DNA from: Zanthoxylum bungeanum
Taxonomy: Eukaryota > Streptophyta > Magnoliopsida > Sapindales > Rutaceae
DNA length: 64,000 nucleotides
Reading direction: 5' to 3'
Assembly: GCA_019454045.1 (NCBI GenBank)
Contig: SKCR01017983.1
Coordinates: 109,107-173,106, forward strand
Part shown: positions 23,102-34,716 of the stretch, one piece after another
Layout: the number at the start of each line of letters is the position of its first letter
Position numbering within the stretch: position 1 is the stretch's first letter
The notes under the pieces: generated by a model
The model's database searches: none
Seen by the model: only the letters and a program-made list of their open reading frames with translations
Told to the model about the DNA's origin: nothing
Translations under genes and position numbers: made by a program

Positions 23102-23489
23102 TAGAGGTGGGCATCAGATTGAATCAAATCGGATCTGATCTGATTCTTTTATCCGATCATACAGTGACAGTTGGATTCGTCAGATTTCGGATCGGATCAG
23201 ATAAAAACCGATCCGATCATTTTTTTTTACTTATATGCAAAACGATGTCGTTATGTAGTGTCATAAACGACGTCGTTTTGCAAAAGTTAGGGTTCATTCA
23301 TTCGTGTCTCAGTATGGAAGTCACTCAAAATTCAGTCATCATTCTTCAACTTCATTCTTCTTCAGTTATTCTTCTTCGCCGAATCAGAATCAGTCACTTC
23401 AATCTTCAGTTCACCGCCTTTCGCCATCGCCGACTCACCGATACACAAAACTTAGACGAGACTTCATCTTCACTCCTCATCGTCGAAGA

Positions 23490-24453
23490 AAGTAAGTTCC
23501 CTCACAGACCACTGAACTGATTGACTGCATTTGGTTCGTGTTTATTGTTTAAAGTAAGTTCCTTCACCAGATTCTGGTTTGCATCGAGTACAAATGGGTT
23601 AATCGAATCATTCCTTTGGGTTACCGAGTTTAAGTTTTAGAAAATTATGTTGTTTAAATTGCTGCCTAAAAAATGGGCAAACATTATGATGCATGAGATG
23701 AGTCCAATTTGTTAGAGATTAACATATGAAATGACTCATCTGTTTTTTTGCCAAATTCTTTTTGTAGAGACCTCTGCTTGAGGGGTTCGGATATGCTTTT
23801 ATTTTGTTAACAATCTTGTTAGTTGTTATTGAAGATTTTATAGTTACCAGTGGATTAATAAACTCTGAGAAAATTTTGATGTTAAAAATGTCATGAAACT
23901 GGTTAAAAAGGAAACTTCTGTAGTGACTCATACTGTAACTAGGAAAACCAAGATCAAATTTGATTTTTGGTTGTGACAGGAACTGCTTAATGCATATTTT
24001 CTTTCCACAAAACAAAGCTAAATGAGATAAGAAGAACATGAAACATCTGTTTGTTTGGCTGGTGGGTGTTGGGTAGTTTGGTGAGTTGGCTGTTGTATTG
24101 CCTATTAAAGCATATTTAAAAACTTGTGAGACATAATTGGCAGTTTTTTGAACTGGTTTGTTGATTATATCATTTTTTTTGATTTGTTGATAGTATAACA
24201 TTTACAGTTCACAGTTTTGATGTTCTGCCGTTTTCAATGAGTCATGAATCAAGCTATGATGTCTGTTTCAATAACCAAATTTCATCATGTAATCATCTTT
24301 ATACATCTACTCTTTTGCTTCTGATAAACTCTACATATTTGGAAACTCATTCATGGTTTCTGTACAGCACTCCATTACCTTTTAACAATTTTTGTTTTGT
24401 ATTTGAGTTGAAAGAATGAAACTTTAATGTTCACTTCTCTATTTTCATTGTAG
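23490..24453 (+). other. Putative 5' UTR intron of the hAT transposase
   Basis: A donor-like AAAGTAAGT near 23488 and an acceptor-like TTTTCATTGTAG ending at 24453, directly before the transposase ATG, frame a T-rich non-coding stretch. Leader introns are common in plant hAT elements. The minus-strand 160-codon frame inside it (23719-24201) is considered chance. Confidence 0.5.
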
Positions 24454-25877
24454 ATGAGTGGGTTTGAATGCTCACCCAACAGTAGTGGGTCGAAATCAGA
24501 TTCATTTGATGTACAATTAACAGAAAGAAGGAAATAGAAGAGAAAATTTTCATCAACCTCCGAGAGAGAGAGACCGCCATTGTCAAAAAAATATGATTCA
24601 TCGCCATCAATCACATCAGAAGCAACTAAAATAAGAAATAGTAGATCTGAAGTGTGGAAAGTTTTCCGCATGTGTGAAGATAACCCGAATACAGCTGTAT
24701 GTACATATTTTCAGAAGATTTATGCTTGTAGTGCGAAGGATCGGTCAACAACCAACAATGAAGAGGCATATGGAGACCTGCAAATCATATTTGGCTTATT
24801 GTGAAGCACAAGGTGTTTTGGTTGGGGTTGGTGAAGAGGGAGGCACAAGTGGAAATCTCTCCGTGAGAGATGGTCATTTCAATCAAGCATCGTGTCGGAA
24901 AGCAGCTGTGAATATGATTATTGTTGACGAGCTACGATTTAGCTTTATAGAGTAAGATGGTTTTTGACATTTTTGTAGTGTTGCCGTTCCTCATTTTGAT
25001 GTCCCATCTCGTAGGACTATAACTAGAGATATCCTACAACTGTATGCTGATGAAAAAGTGATGTTGAAGAGTATTTTATCTACGGGTCATCAGAGAGTTA
25101 GTTTGACCACCGACATATGGACGTCAATTCAAAACATTAGTTACATGGTTATCACTGGACATTTCATAGACAATGATTGGCAGTTGCATCGACGAATCCT
25201 TAGCTTCTGTCCAATTAACAATTATAAAGGAGACACTATCAGAAGGTTAATAGATTCTTTTTTACAACACTAGGGTATTGAGAGAATTTTTACTATAACT
25301 GTGGATAACGCCAGTGCCAATGCCGTAGCCATCCAACTGTTGGTTAGGAAGATGAGGATGTGGATGGGAGATGCATTGATGGTTAATGGAGAGTATGTGC
25401 ATTTGCAGTATTGTGCTCACATATTAAACTTAGTTGTGTCTGATGGTTTGAAACAATTGGATGACACAATAGTAGAAATTCGAAATGTTGTTAAGTATGT
25501 GAGATATTCTCCATCAAGATTGGAAGCATTTAAATCGGCGGTAGCACGTGAGAAGATTGAGAGCAAGGGCAGTGTCATCTTAGATGTTCCTACTAGGTGG
25601 AATTCCACCTACTTAATGTAGAATGCTGCATTAGACTTCCAAAAGGCATTTGATCGAATGACTGATAATGATGGTCACTATGCTCCATATTTTAAAGATG
25701 ATGAAATTGGGAGCAAAAGGATTGGGCCTCCTACAGATATTGATTGGGAGAAAGCTTAATACTTTGCTGATTTTTTGGAGATTTTTTATGATGCAACGAA
25801 TATGTTCAGTGCCTCATCCACCGTCACATCTTGTTTCACCTACAATGAGATTTGCAAGATTCATACTTGCGGTTTTT
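24454..25877 (+). pseudogene. hAT transposase with BED finger (broken)
   Basis: The frame opens at 24454 (MSGFECSPNSSG) with a TAG at 24535. A BED zinc finger follows: WKVFRM, then CTYFQKIYAC, then, after a one-base shift near 24760, KRHMETC. A region with stops leads to the RNase-H-like core: LTTDIWTS (first Asp), TVDNASANA (second Asp region) and YCAHILNLVV, the CxxH box of hAT enzymes. Further stops occur at about 25271, 25619 and 25757. The C-terminal hAT dimerisation region was not found. It resembles RICESLEEPER/DAYSLEEPER-type transposases, which excise and reinsert the element by hairpin chemistry. The copy is dead. Confidence 0.87.
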
Positions 25878-25984
25878 CTTTGATTATTGTTTTGAATGAA
25901 TTTTGGTTGGTTTCTGATATACAATATGTGTTATTTTCTGAATTTGGTGAACTTACTTTAAAGCATCCTAAAGTATGGTGGTGA

Positions 25985-26705
25985 CTCATGAGAAAGATGG
26001 TCATTTTTAAAATGTTTCCTTTTGATAGAGATTATGTATGCAAATGTGGTCCTCTTCCAGATTGTCTTTGTTGTGTGTAATGTGTAGTGAAAATTTCGGC
26101 TTTTCTTTGTGAATTCAATCCATCCCCATTTTTCCTAAGGTCAATGTCTGTTCTTTTCCTTTTCTATTTTACTTGCTCTTTTCTTATTCTGAATTATGTT
26201 TGCCTGCTGAGAAAATTCTCATTTGACCTTGGGTATTGACTTCAATTGATGCATGAATTTAGCTGTTTCATGTGGTATTTTGTTTCTGATTGATGCAACT
26301 AATATTTGTTATGTAGGAAATAGACAGTGCGTGCATCTTAATTTTTCTTTTTCTTTTTCTTGAATTTGTATTTTTTTCTTTTCAAAATCTGTTTGTCAAT
26401 GGTTGCTTTGGGAGTAAAAGCTGATATTTGTTATACTTTTGTGGCTATGGTTGCTTTGGGAGTAATTGCTTTGAAAACATGTTGCTGGATGGAGTAGTAA
26501 ACCATATTTAAGTGCTTATTGTTTGACAGCATGCTTAGCTTTTGTATCACTACTTTCTAATTTGGTTTATTGAGGAAACATGCTTAAAATTGTCTCAATG
26601 TGTAAAAGCATATGGAAAATATTATTTCTTTCTATTTGTACTTGCTTTTTGTTCTATAATAACTTTAGTCTTGGAATTGACAACAACATAAGTTTTCAAT
26701 TCCAA
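25985..26705. other. T-rich unassigned DNA
   Basis: No gene or element boundary recognised. It may be the hAT 3' region or unrelated flank. It contains two close copies of TGGTTGCTTTGGGAGTAA (about 26400 and 26447) and ends at an abrupt junction with a truncated Copia LTR. Confidence 0.5.
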
Positions 26706-27729
26706 GTACCATGAATCTTCGGGAAGCGACCCATGAGATCCCTGGATATGTTGGCAGTAAATCCGGTCATCAGAGTATCCGAATACGTGCGTACCTAGTA
26801 CCACGTTCTTAAGGATTTACAAGACATTGTTGGCTTCTAGAAAAGCACCGTGCCTACCCAATTCTCCAAAAATATTCTTTTAAGGAATATGTAATCTGTG
26901 TCAGGCGTAGTATACGTAGTATTGCGTATTGCGATCCAGTATCGAATGTCACATGCTAGGCCTGGGGATGGAATTGTGTCCGCCCCATACGAAGCATATA
27001 TCGGATCTCTGGTAACTAGTCTCTATAATCGGATAATCATGACCTAGTCATATTATCTCGATGACTGTAGTACTAAAGAGTACTAGTTCCGTATCCTGCG
27101 TGATCATCATCTCCATATGACTGGAGTGATACTTCCATCTTGACATCACACCCAATACACTACGATTCTCAGTATACCCAGAAGAGGCGTACACAGAACC
27201 TGTTAAAGCCCTGGACGACCAAAACCAAAGTATACTGATTGTCACAAGTATTAGCGATACAAGTCTCAGGTTAAGACCAAATACACTTACCCTGATTCGG
27301 ACTCCCATAGACACATAGTCATACTACCAATGAGATTCTGAGGGGTTTATCCAGAGCGAAGTTGTTTCCGTACCATCGGTAAACACATCCTTCTATCACA
27401 CTTGCATAAGTATCCAATACTTAAATATATGAGAATTATGCCGTTATGCTCCCACAACCCGCACAAGTGCAATATTAGTCTATTCCGTATTATCGAAGTC
27501 AAATGTCGATAATACTACGACTAGAGATATTTAATGATTAAACCTTAGTGGATTAATACTGTCTCATATCTTATTAATCTGGTACTAATCATATGGACTT
27601 TTATCATTTATGTATCTTCATCATAATTACAAATGATAAAAGAGCAATTTCTTTTGTCACATAGTTAATTTGTACAACAATACCATGTTCTGTACAAATA
27701 GTGATGCTATGGGTCATAATTGTCCAACA
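26706..27729 (-). repeat. 3' LTR of Copia D, truncated
   Basis: Starts (minus strand) TGTTGGACAATTATGACCC at 27729 and matches the right LTR until about 26706, equivalent to 63475. The distal ~0.97 kb, including the palindrome array, TATA box and CAACA end, is absent, replaced by T-rich DNA. Confidence 0.88.
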
Positions 27730-27730
27730 A

Positions 27731-27741
27731 TCTCCCACTTG
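27731..27741 (-). other. Polypurine tract of Copia D
   Basis: Minus strand AAGTGGGAGA directly before the 3' LTR, as in E1. Confidence 0.85.
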
Positions 27742-28146
27742 GCCTATAGCCAATCACTCAAGTGTCCTACACCTGAACTATGTACGGGTCGCTCAAACTT
27801 CTGCTGAGAAACTACTATCATCAGCGGATTTGCAAGGTTATCATCAGATGCGATTTATTTGATCATCACATTGCCACGATGTATGATCCGACGAATCAGA
27901 TGAAACAGTTGAAGTACATACTTGGATCGTTGATGAGACCATTAATTCTTTAGCCTGTGTTGTAGCCTAGCTCAGCTGCTAACATAACAATTCCTAATCT
28001 AATTAGGAATTTTACAGATCCAAAATTGCTTCTTTTGCTGCCTCAACTGCAGCAATATTCCGCTTTTGTTGTTTATTCGGCAACAATATCTTGCTTGGAA
28101 GATTTTCAGCTCACTGTTCCGTTATTCAAACTATATAGTACCCTTA

Positions 28147-28860
28147 TTATGACTTATAGTCGTTTTTATCGGTTAGGAAACTTGCAACGATGAACCCAGT
28201 CACTTCAAGTTCTCCTATTCCATAGCTTAAGAAAGCATCCTTAGTTCCTCTAAGATACTTAAGGATGTTCTTAAAATTAATCCAGTGACTATCAAAGCAT
28301 ATGAGACACCAGGTCACGTATATATCTTTCAATGTACGAGTTCTCAGAGAGTGCCAACAACTTTTAGATCTATCCCAGTAGATCCTTATTCCTAGAATAA
28401 AGGTTGTTTCTCCCAAGTATTCTATGGAGAATTTGTATGAAAGCCAAGCTTTCACCGATTGTATTATGGGAATGTCATTTCCAAGAAATGATATGTCATC
28501 ATTATATAGGACAATCATTGTCAGTGCGCTCCCACTAACCTTCTTATATACACAAGAATCATCTTCGTTTTGAATTAAATCATATACCATTATGATCTTA
28601 TCAAAACGTTAGTTCCAAGAACGAAATGCTTGCTTCAATCCATAAATGGATTGAATTAACTTGCAAACCTTGTTTGCTTGTTTTGGTATGACAAAACCGT
28701 CAGGATGTTGTAAACATCCTCCAAAAGGTTTCCGTTTAAGGAAAGCGGTTTTGACGTTTAGCTGCCATATTTCATAAATGAAACATGCAGCATTAGGAAG
28801 CATTATCCAAATGGATTTAATCATGGCAACGGATAAAATGTTTCGTCGTAATCGACACAA
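28147..28860 (-). pseudogene. Copia D reverse transcriptase and RNase H part
   Basis: The frame 28860-28609 has NVKTAFLKRKPFGGCLQHP then NKVCKL and SIYGLKQAFRSWN, the RT fingers/palm region of Copia. The next frame (28590-28147) holds YNDDIS at 28495-28506, the catalytic YxDD box with Asn where Val is usual, then YLGETTFILGIRI and KYLRGTKDAFLSYG leading into RNase H. The words KRKPFGGCLQ, where active elements usually read like LEEDVYM, suggest an old compensated frameshift shared with E1. A stop or frame change lies between the two pieces. The product copies element RNA to DNA; this copy is inactive. Confidence 0.85.
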
Positions 28861-29188
28861 TGTTGATAACGATACCTTTTCGCTACAAGCCTAGCTTTGT
28901 ACATTTGTATGTTGCAATCCATGTTTGTCTTCCTTGAAGACTTATATAGTACCAATAGGCACAATGCCTTTCAGTACATCAACCAGTGTCTAAACTTGGT
29001 TGGTATACATGGAATCCATTTCAGATTTCAAGGAACTTTGCCATTATAGGGAGTCGATACATTGTATCACTTCCTCATACGTAAGATTGAGATCTTCATG
29101 AGGTGAGATCAGAAACCCATACCTCCTAGGTTGTTTTCTGACTCTCTCCGACATGCGCGGTTCTTGTGTATTTGAAGATTGTGGTACA

Positions 29189-32100
29189 TGTGGGAACACA
29201 GAAATTGGGCGACACATGTTGTCCCGGGCTCACGGCCCGGTTGGGAGTACGGAGTAGCCCGCGTGGGACTAAACTGGAGAATAATGGAGTCGCCACCCGG
29301 TGTGACCCTGGAAAATGAGATTTAAGGACGCATTCACCCCTCGCAATGGAATACTTGAAACAATTGGGTTCGAAATGGTCTCTTACTTATGTCACTTGTA
29401 ATGAAAGGATTTGTGCAATAATCCAGCCAAGCCTAAGCAACATATTTCCAAGAATAATTTACTCATAAGTTCACATGCATAGGTATAAAACTCATATCTA
29501 AGTTTACATATAACACATTTTCATACTTGCATATAACCTATTGGCATACAATCTACGTCCGAATTCATGCATAAAGATAAATTGACATGCGGAAGGCATA
29601 CAATTTCACATTGGTAGGCACAGAAGCGCATACAAATAACATTCATACAAGCATACATATTAAGGAAAGACGCTTAAGTGCATAGTAGAGGTAGATAACT
29701 CAAGAGGTAATACAAATGCATACGGTAAAAGAGACAACTATATGCTAAGGTAGACATGTCGTGATGTGATGCAGAAATGATCTCTAGAATTGACATGAAC
29801 CCATGCTTGGGTCTTTTTTGGTGGTATTGTGATGTAGTTTGAGGTTGTTTTAGAGGTGCCTGATGCGTCAAAGGGGGCTGCTATTTTGTGTGTTTGTGGC
29901 TTTTGCATGAAGGTTGGGTTACGTGGCTAAAGGCCAGGGGACGTGTTGTGGACTGGGCAGTTACGTGGGTTGTGTGTACAATTCGGTCGTAGGTGCGTTT
30001 GATTGATGAGGGCAGATTGGCGAGGGCTTATGGTGCGTGAGGCGTGATGGGTGCAAGGTGGAGATGGCTTATGGCAGTGGTTGTTACGTGCATGAGGCAT
30101 GCAGTTCACGTGAAGGCAGGGGATTTTGTAGAATATGCTGAGGCGGTGGAGTGAAGCTTGTTGAATTGAGGGTTTTGTTTTACGTAGAGAGAGACTGTAT
30201 ATACAGGATGAGGCAGTGGCGTGGCTGAAGGGTACTTGTGCATGAACAAAAGAAAGTGCAAGGGCTGATAATATGGGTACACCAATAATAAAAGATCGAG
30301 CCAACACAGGGATAGATGATGCAATCAATAGATGAAAGACGCGGCAAATATCGTGGTAAAGGTAATCTTTTAGGCTTTTCTTTCCCTAAATGGAGAACCT
30401 TTTACTCCAACACAATAAGCCCATGCTCTTTTCATTACAATGCGTACAAAGATAAAGCAATAACATCAAACTTCGTATACCCGATTGAACACATCTTACA
30501 TTAACTGAATATACATTAATCGGCGCGGCAAAGCATCGTGGTAAATGATTTTAACCCCACAGAATATTGGACCTTTAATCCAACTTACTAAGCCCATGCG
30601 CTCGATCACATCATGCATATAAAAATAAAGACAATAACATCGGACTTCGTATACCCGATTGAACACATCTTACATTCAACCGAATATACATTAATCGGCG
30701 CGGCAAGGCATCGTGGTAAAGGATTTTAACCCCCTCAGAATATGGGACCTTTAATCCAACTTACTAAGCCCATACGCTCGATCACATCATTATATAAACA
30801 AATAACATGCGGAATTTAAATGACGAGTAATAAATAAATCAAAGCAACATAAAACAAAAGAATGTGCCGTTTACTCAAGCAGTACGTGGAGTTGTATCCC
30901 GAGTACAGATCATACTACCGTCCATTCGGAATCGGCTATGAAATTTATGTCCGGGTTTCCATCCGATATACCACGAGAGTTGACACATCTTTCATTTTAT
31001 TCCAAGGCCACAACATACAATATTTCGTAATACATGCATATTTATCCACTCAAGGGCCACAACATGCATTTTAACATAATAATCTTGCGAACAATACTCA
31101 ATAAATAATAAAAATAAAACTGAAAACGAGTGTGAAAAAATACCCTCAGGTCTAACCTTTTTTGCCGACTTTCGGACTTGCGTTTCGTGGAGATCGGAAG
31201 GGTTAAAGCTTTTCACTTTTCCGTTTTGCTGGCTTAGCATCTTAGCTCGCTGTTTCGCTATTTTGCTTGCAGTTTGACCTCCGTTTTGCTGCTGTTTTCT
31301 CTGTATTTCTGCTGACTGTTTCAGGTCTTCAAAGCTACTGTTTTTACGTTTTTTAGGGGGTCTAAGGGCTGTGTTTTTCGATTGTTTAAGGAGTCTTAGA
31401 GTGCAGTTTTTGTGTTCACTGCAGTGCGGTTTTTACTACTGGTTTGGAGTGTTTTAGGGGGCTATTTGGAAGGCTAAATTTCGGTGATGCAACTGCTATT
31501 TTTGGCGTTATTTGGCTGCTGTATATGGAGTGTTTTGGCTATTGTATTTCGGTTATATGGAGTGTTTGAAGGCTTGTTGTTTTCGGTAATGTGAGGGTGG
31601 AGATGATGAGAATTGTTTGCTATTTTTCTTATGATTTGCGTGTAATGTCAAGGATTTCTTGCTGTGATTTGCGTGTGAGTTGTGTATTCTGAAGGGGCTG
31701 CATGTCTTGGTTAGGGGTTGTTTATATAGAGAAGGGTTAGGGTTTCCCCTTGTCTCACAAGGAAAAGATTGGATTTGGTGTCAAACAAGGAAATGATTTG
31801 ATTGATTGGGGGTACAAATTTTGGTGAATTAGGAAGGTTGAATATTTGATTTCCTTGGTTTAGGAATACAATATTTTAATAGGTTAGGATTGATTTTAAT
31901 TAGGCATAATATTTCTTTAATTTAGTATATAATAATCTGGATTAAGAAGTTACAATATTTTAATTTGGTATAATTATATTTTATGTTTTATTTAATTTGG
32001 TATATCAATTAATTAATTTTTTGTTTAGTTAATATTTAATTTAATTAATATTTGATTTAATTTGTGTGTATTTTAGGGGCTATCGGCGTGTGGGCCTCTC

Positions 32101-32381
32101 TTGGTGGGCTAGGTGTTGTGTTGGTTTGTTGAGTGGGCTTAGGCGGGTGGCAAGGGTTTTTGGGCCAAGGTTAAAAGGTTTGCGGGTTTTTTTTTTTGGG
32201 CCACAGGTGCTCTAGACGGAGGTCCAACAAGTGAGCTTGACGCTAAACAAGTGAATAAGGATCTAACGAAATACCGATTCCCTTCCGACGACCATTTCCC
32301 GCAATATCCTTAACTAAAAAAGGTAGTGCCTCCAACTGAGACTCATCATCGGGTTTCACATGCAAAAATGCAATGCCTACA
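29189..32381 (-). repeat. 3' LTR of the Tat element
   Basis: A 3,193-bp LTR, plus-strand ends TGTGGGAACACAG and CCTACA. It contains three tandem units of about 175-185 bp (starting near 30335, 30522 and 30696) marked by CGGCAA-GCATCGTGGTAAA; the partner LTR has two. Open frames here, such as 29927-30328, also occur in the partner LTR and are not genes. Confidence 0.92.
31721..31730 (-). promoter_or_regulatory. Putative TATA box, Tat 3' LTR
   Basis: Minus strand TCTATATAAA, conserved at 57399-57408 in the partner LTR. Confidence 0.5.
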
Positions 32382-32396
32382 GTCGCCCCCACTTTG
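32382..32396 (-). other. Polypurine tract of the Tat element
   Basis: Minus strand AAAGTGGGGGCGAC directly before the LTR start TGTAGGCATTGC. The same tract occurs in the non-autonomous Tat (45551 onward). Confidence 0.88.
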
Positions 32397-32509
32397 ATGG
32401 GACCTGTGCAGTATGTGACTTTGAAGAATCCTATAAAAGTTATACAATGCATTTTCACTTACCTGGATCGTCTGCTGCCTCAATCTGAATTGGTGCTGCA
32501 GTGGACCTC

Positions 32510-33060
32510 GATCATGCGATGCATCCCAATAATTGCAACCAACAACGGGGGCACCTCGACCCTAGGACGCATCCCGATACCGCTAGAAATGAGGGCCTCG
32601 CCCTAGAACAAATGATGTAGTGGGCCCTCGACCCTGGGACGCATCCCGGAACTACAATTGATGATGCAGTGGGCCCTCGACCCTGGGACACATCCTGGAA
32701 CTGCAACTGACAACGGCGGCACCTCGACCCTGGGACGCATCCCGATACCGCTGGAAATGAGGGCCTCGCCCTAGAACAAATGATGTAGTGGGCCCTCGAC
32801 CCTGGGACGCATCCCGGAACTACAACTGATGATGCGGTGGGCCCTCGACCCTGGTACGCATCCCAGAACTGCAACTGACAACAGGGGAACCTCGACCCTG
32901 AGACGCATCCCAAAACTGCTGACGATGTGGGCCTCGCCCTCAAGCTGATATGGGCCTCGCCCCCAAACTGATATGGGCCTCACCCCCTGGGACTTATCCC
33001 CAAAAAACTGTTGATGTGGGCCTAGTCCCCTAGGACTCATCCCCAAAACTGAAGCTGCGC
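32510..33060 (-). repeat. Tandem repeats in the Tat 3' untranslated region
   Basis: Repeats built on GGGCCCTCGACCCTGGGACG and GGGCCTCGCCC words, with larger units of about 180 bp (for example 32555-32735 against 32735-32915). They lie between pol and the 3' LTR, as known for Ogre/Tat elements. The repeat units lack stops in several frames, which creates false ORFs. Confidence 0.85.
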
Positions 33061-33232
33061 TGACGCTGTTTGGCTCATTTCTGCCACTTTCTCTTTTCCC
33101 CAAACTTGCGAACACAAAACAAAAATAAACACGAAGAGAATGCAATGTTACGTATATGCATGAATGATTTTCTTATCCCGTTGGGTTAGGTCTTCTACCA
33201 ATTTCCTTGGTGACTGCTCGGTTTTTTCTCCC

Positions 33233-34320
33233 TCAGGCAAAGTACTGCTTCAATCTGTCTACGTTGATTGGCTCGGTGAACTCATTCCCTTCCAAGTCTG
33301 ATAGCTTCACTGCTCTATTTCCCATTACCTTTTGCACTATGTAAGGTCCTTCCCAGTTAGGTTTGACTTTCCTATTGGATCTGTCGTCGACGACCTTGAT
33401 TGCTTAAATACCAAATCACCCTTTCTGATCTTGGTGGGGCGTATTTTCTTGTTGAATGCTCAGGCTAGTCTCTTCTGATACAACTGCATGTGATACAAAA
33501 ACTTCGTTCTCTTCTCATCCAATAGTGCTAACTGATCAAACCTCTGTACGGCCCACTCCTGTTCCAGTAATTCTGCCTCTACTAATACCCAGACTGTATT
33601 TCCACTTCTACTAGCAATACTGCTTCCATTCCATAGACCATGTCTAGCCCTGCTGTGGCCATGCCATGCTGTTCTTACTGATGTTCTGTACCCCCACAAA
33701 GCATATGGTAGTTTCTCGGCCCAATCTCTACAGTTCTCTGTCATCTTGGCTAAAATCATCTTTATAGTCTTGTTGGCTGCCTCAACTGCCCCATTTGCAT
33801 GTGGTCTGTACGGTGATGACTTGTGGTGGCCTATCCTGTATTTTTGTAACATTGCCTTCGTCTCTCCTTGAAACTGAACTCTGTTGTCTGTCACTACATG
33901 ATGCGGCATACCATACCGACAAATGAGGTTCCGAGCTATAAACATTGCCATCTGTTTTGCTGTAACAATGCGGAATGATTCAGCTTCCACCCACTTCGAG
34001 AAGTAATCTACTGCCACTACTATGAAGCGATGCACATTCGATGCATTCGGTCGAATTTCTCCAATCATATCAATTCCCTATGCTGAGAAAGGCCACGGCT
34101 CTGACAACCCGTGCAACTCTGTGTGCGGCAAGTGATTCAAATTACCGTGTGCTTGACAATCATGACAGTGCTTTACCATCTTCGCGCAGTCTGTTTCCAT
34201 GGTTGACCAATAAAAACCTTGTCTCACTATCTTGCGGGACAGATTCAACCCGTTCATGTGCGGACCACATACCCCCACGTGTATTTCTTCCATTACATGT
34301 TGAGCTTCTTCTTTTCTCAA
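33233..34320 (-). pseudogene. Tat integrase
   Basis: Minus strand. The zinc module shows EEIHVGVCGPHMNG and CHDCQAHG (HHCC type). A TAG at 34080-34078 replaces Trp in PWPFSA-stop-GIDMIGEI. The catalytic core has VAVDYFSKWVEA (first Asp), VVTDNRVQF (second Asp; Gly of the usual TDNG is Arg) and SPYRPHANGAVEAANK (Glu). The frame ends at 33460, but the conserved C-terminal end is still readable in another frame: RKGDLVFK and, just before a TGA at 33235-33233, DLEGNEFTEPINVDRLKQYF. So one frameshift separates core and C-terminus. It would integrate element cDNA; this copy needs several repairs to work. Confidence 0.88.
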
Positions 34321-34716
34321 ACACTTCAGCTGAATACGGTTTCTTCTTGCCTCTTGTACAGTTCCCCTTTCAAAATCACATACTGGGAAGCTAACTTCTG
34401 AATGGCTACTCTGTCTTTTCTGCCTGCCCCTTCTGGGAGTTCCCCATGTTCCAGATACCTCTGAATCTCATGATACCAAGGTTTACCATCGTCGACCTCT
34501 ACTTCCAGAACTTTTTCTATCTCAAATAATAGGTCTGCTTGATGTTGTCAGTATCAACGGTCTCATCACTAACTTTTCCTGATTTTCCCATCAGCTGCAA
34601 GTGTAGCCAGTGCGTCGCCATCTGATTCTCTTCTCTCGGCAACTGCTGAAACTTACAATCTGGGATAACCTGTGCCAACTTTCTGAGGTGAAAAAGGTAG
34701 TTTCAATCGTTTTCTT

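Larger units (their letters stand above)
23102..25990 (+). mobile_element. hAT DNA transposon, 3' end lost
   Basis: The left end reads TAGAGGTGGGCATC, a typical plant hAT terminus, inside the Ty3 LTR; the 8 bp before it are ATGGAATG. Subterminal repeats of GATCCGATC/GATCGGATC follow at about 23130-23220. A transposase pseudogene lies downstream. No matching inverted end (GCCCACCTCTA) and no second ATGGAATG duplication is seen before the Copia LTR at 26706, so the right end is missing and the end coordinate is approximate. Confidence 0.8.

Noticed and set aside
23719..24201. 160-codon minus-strand ORF
   Set aside because: Antisense to the likely 5' UTR intron of the hAT transposase, with no domain.
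29927..30328. 133-codon minus-strand ORF (and 41465-41965)
   Set aside because: Both are in the paired Tat LTRs; the sequence is LTR and the frames differ between copies.
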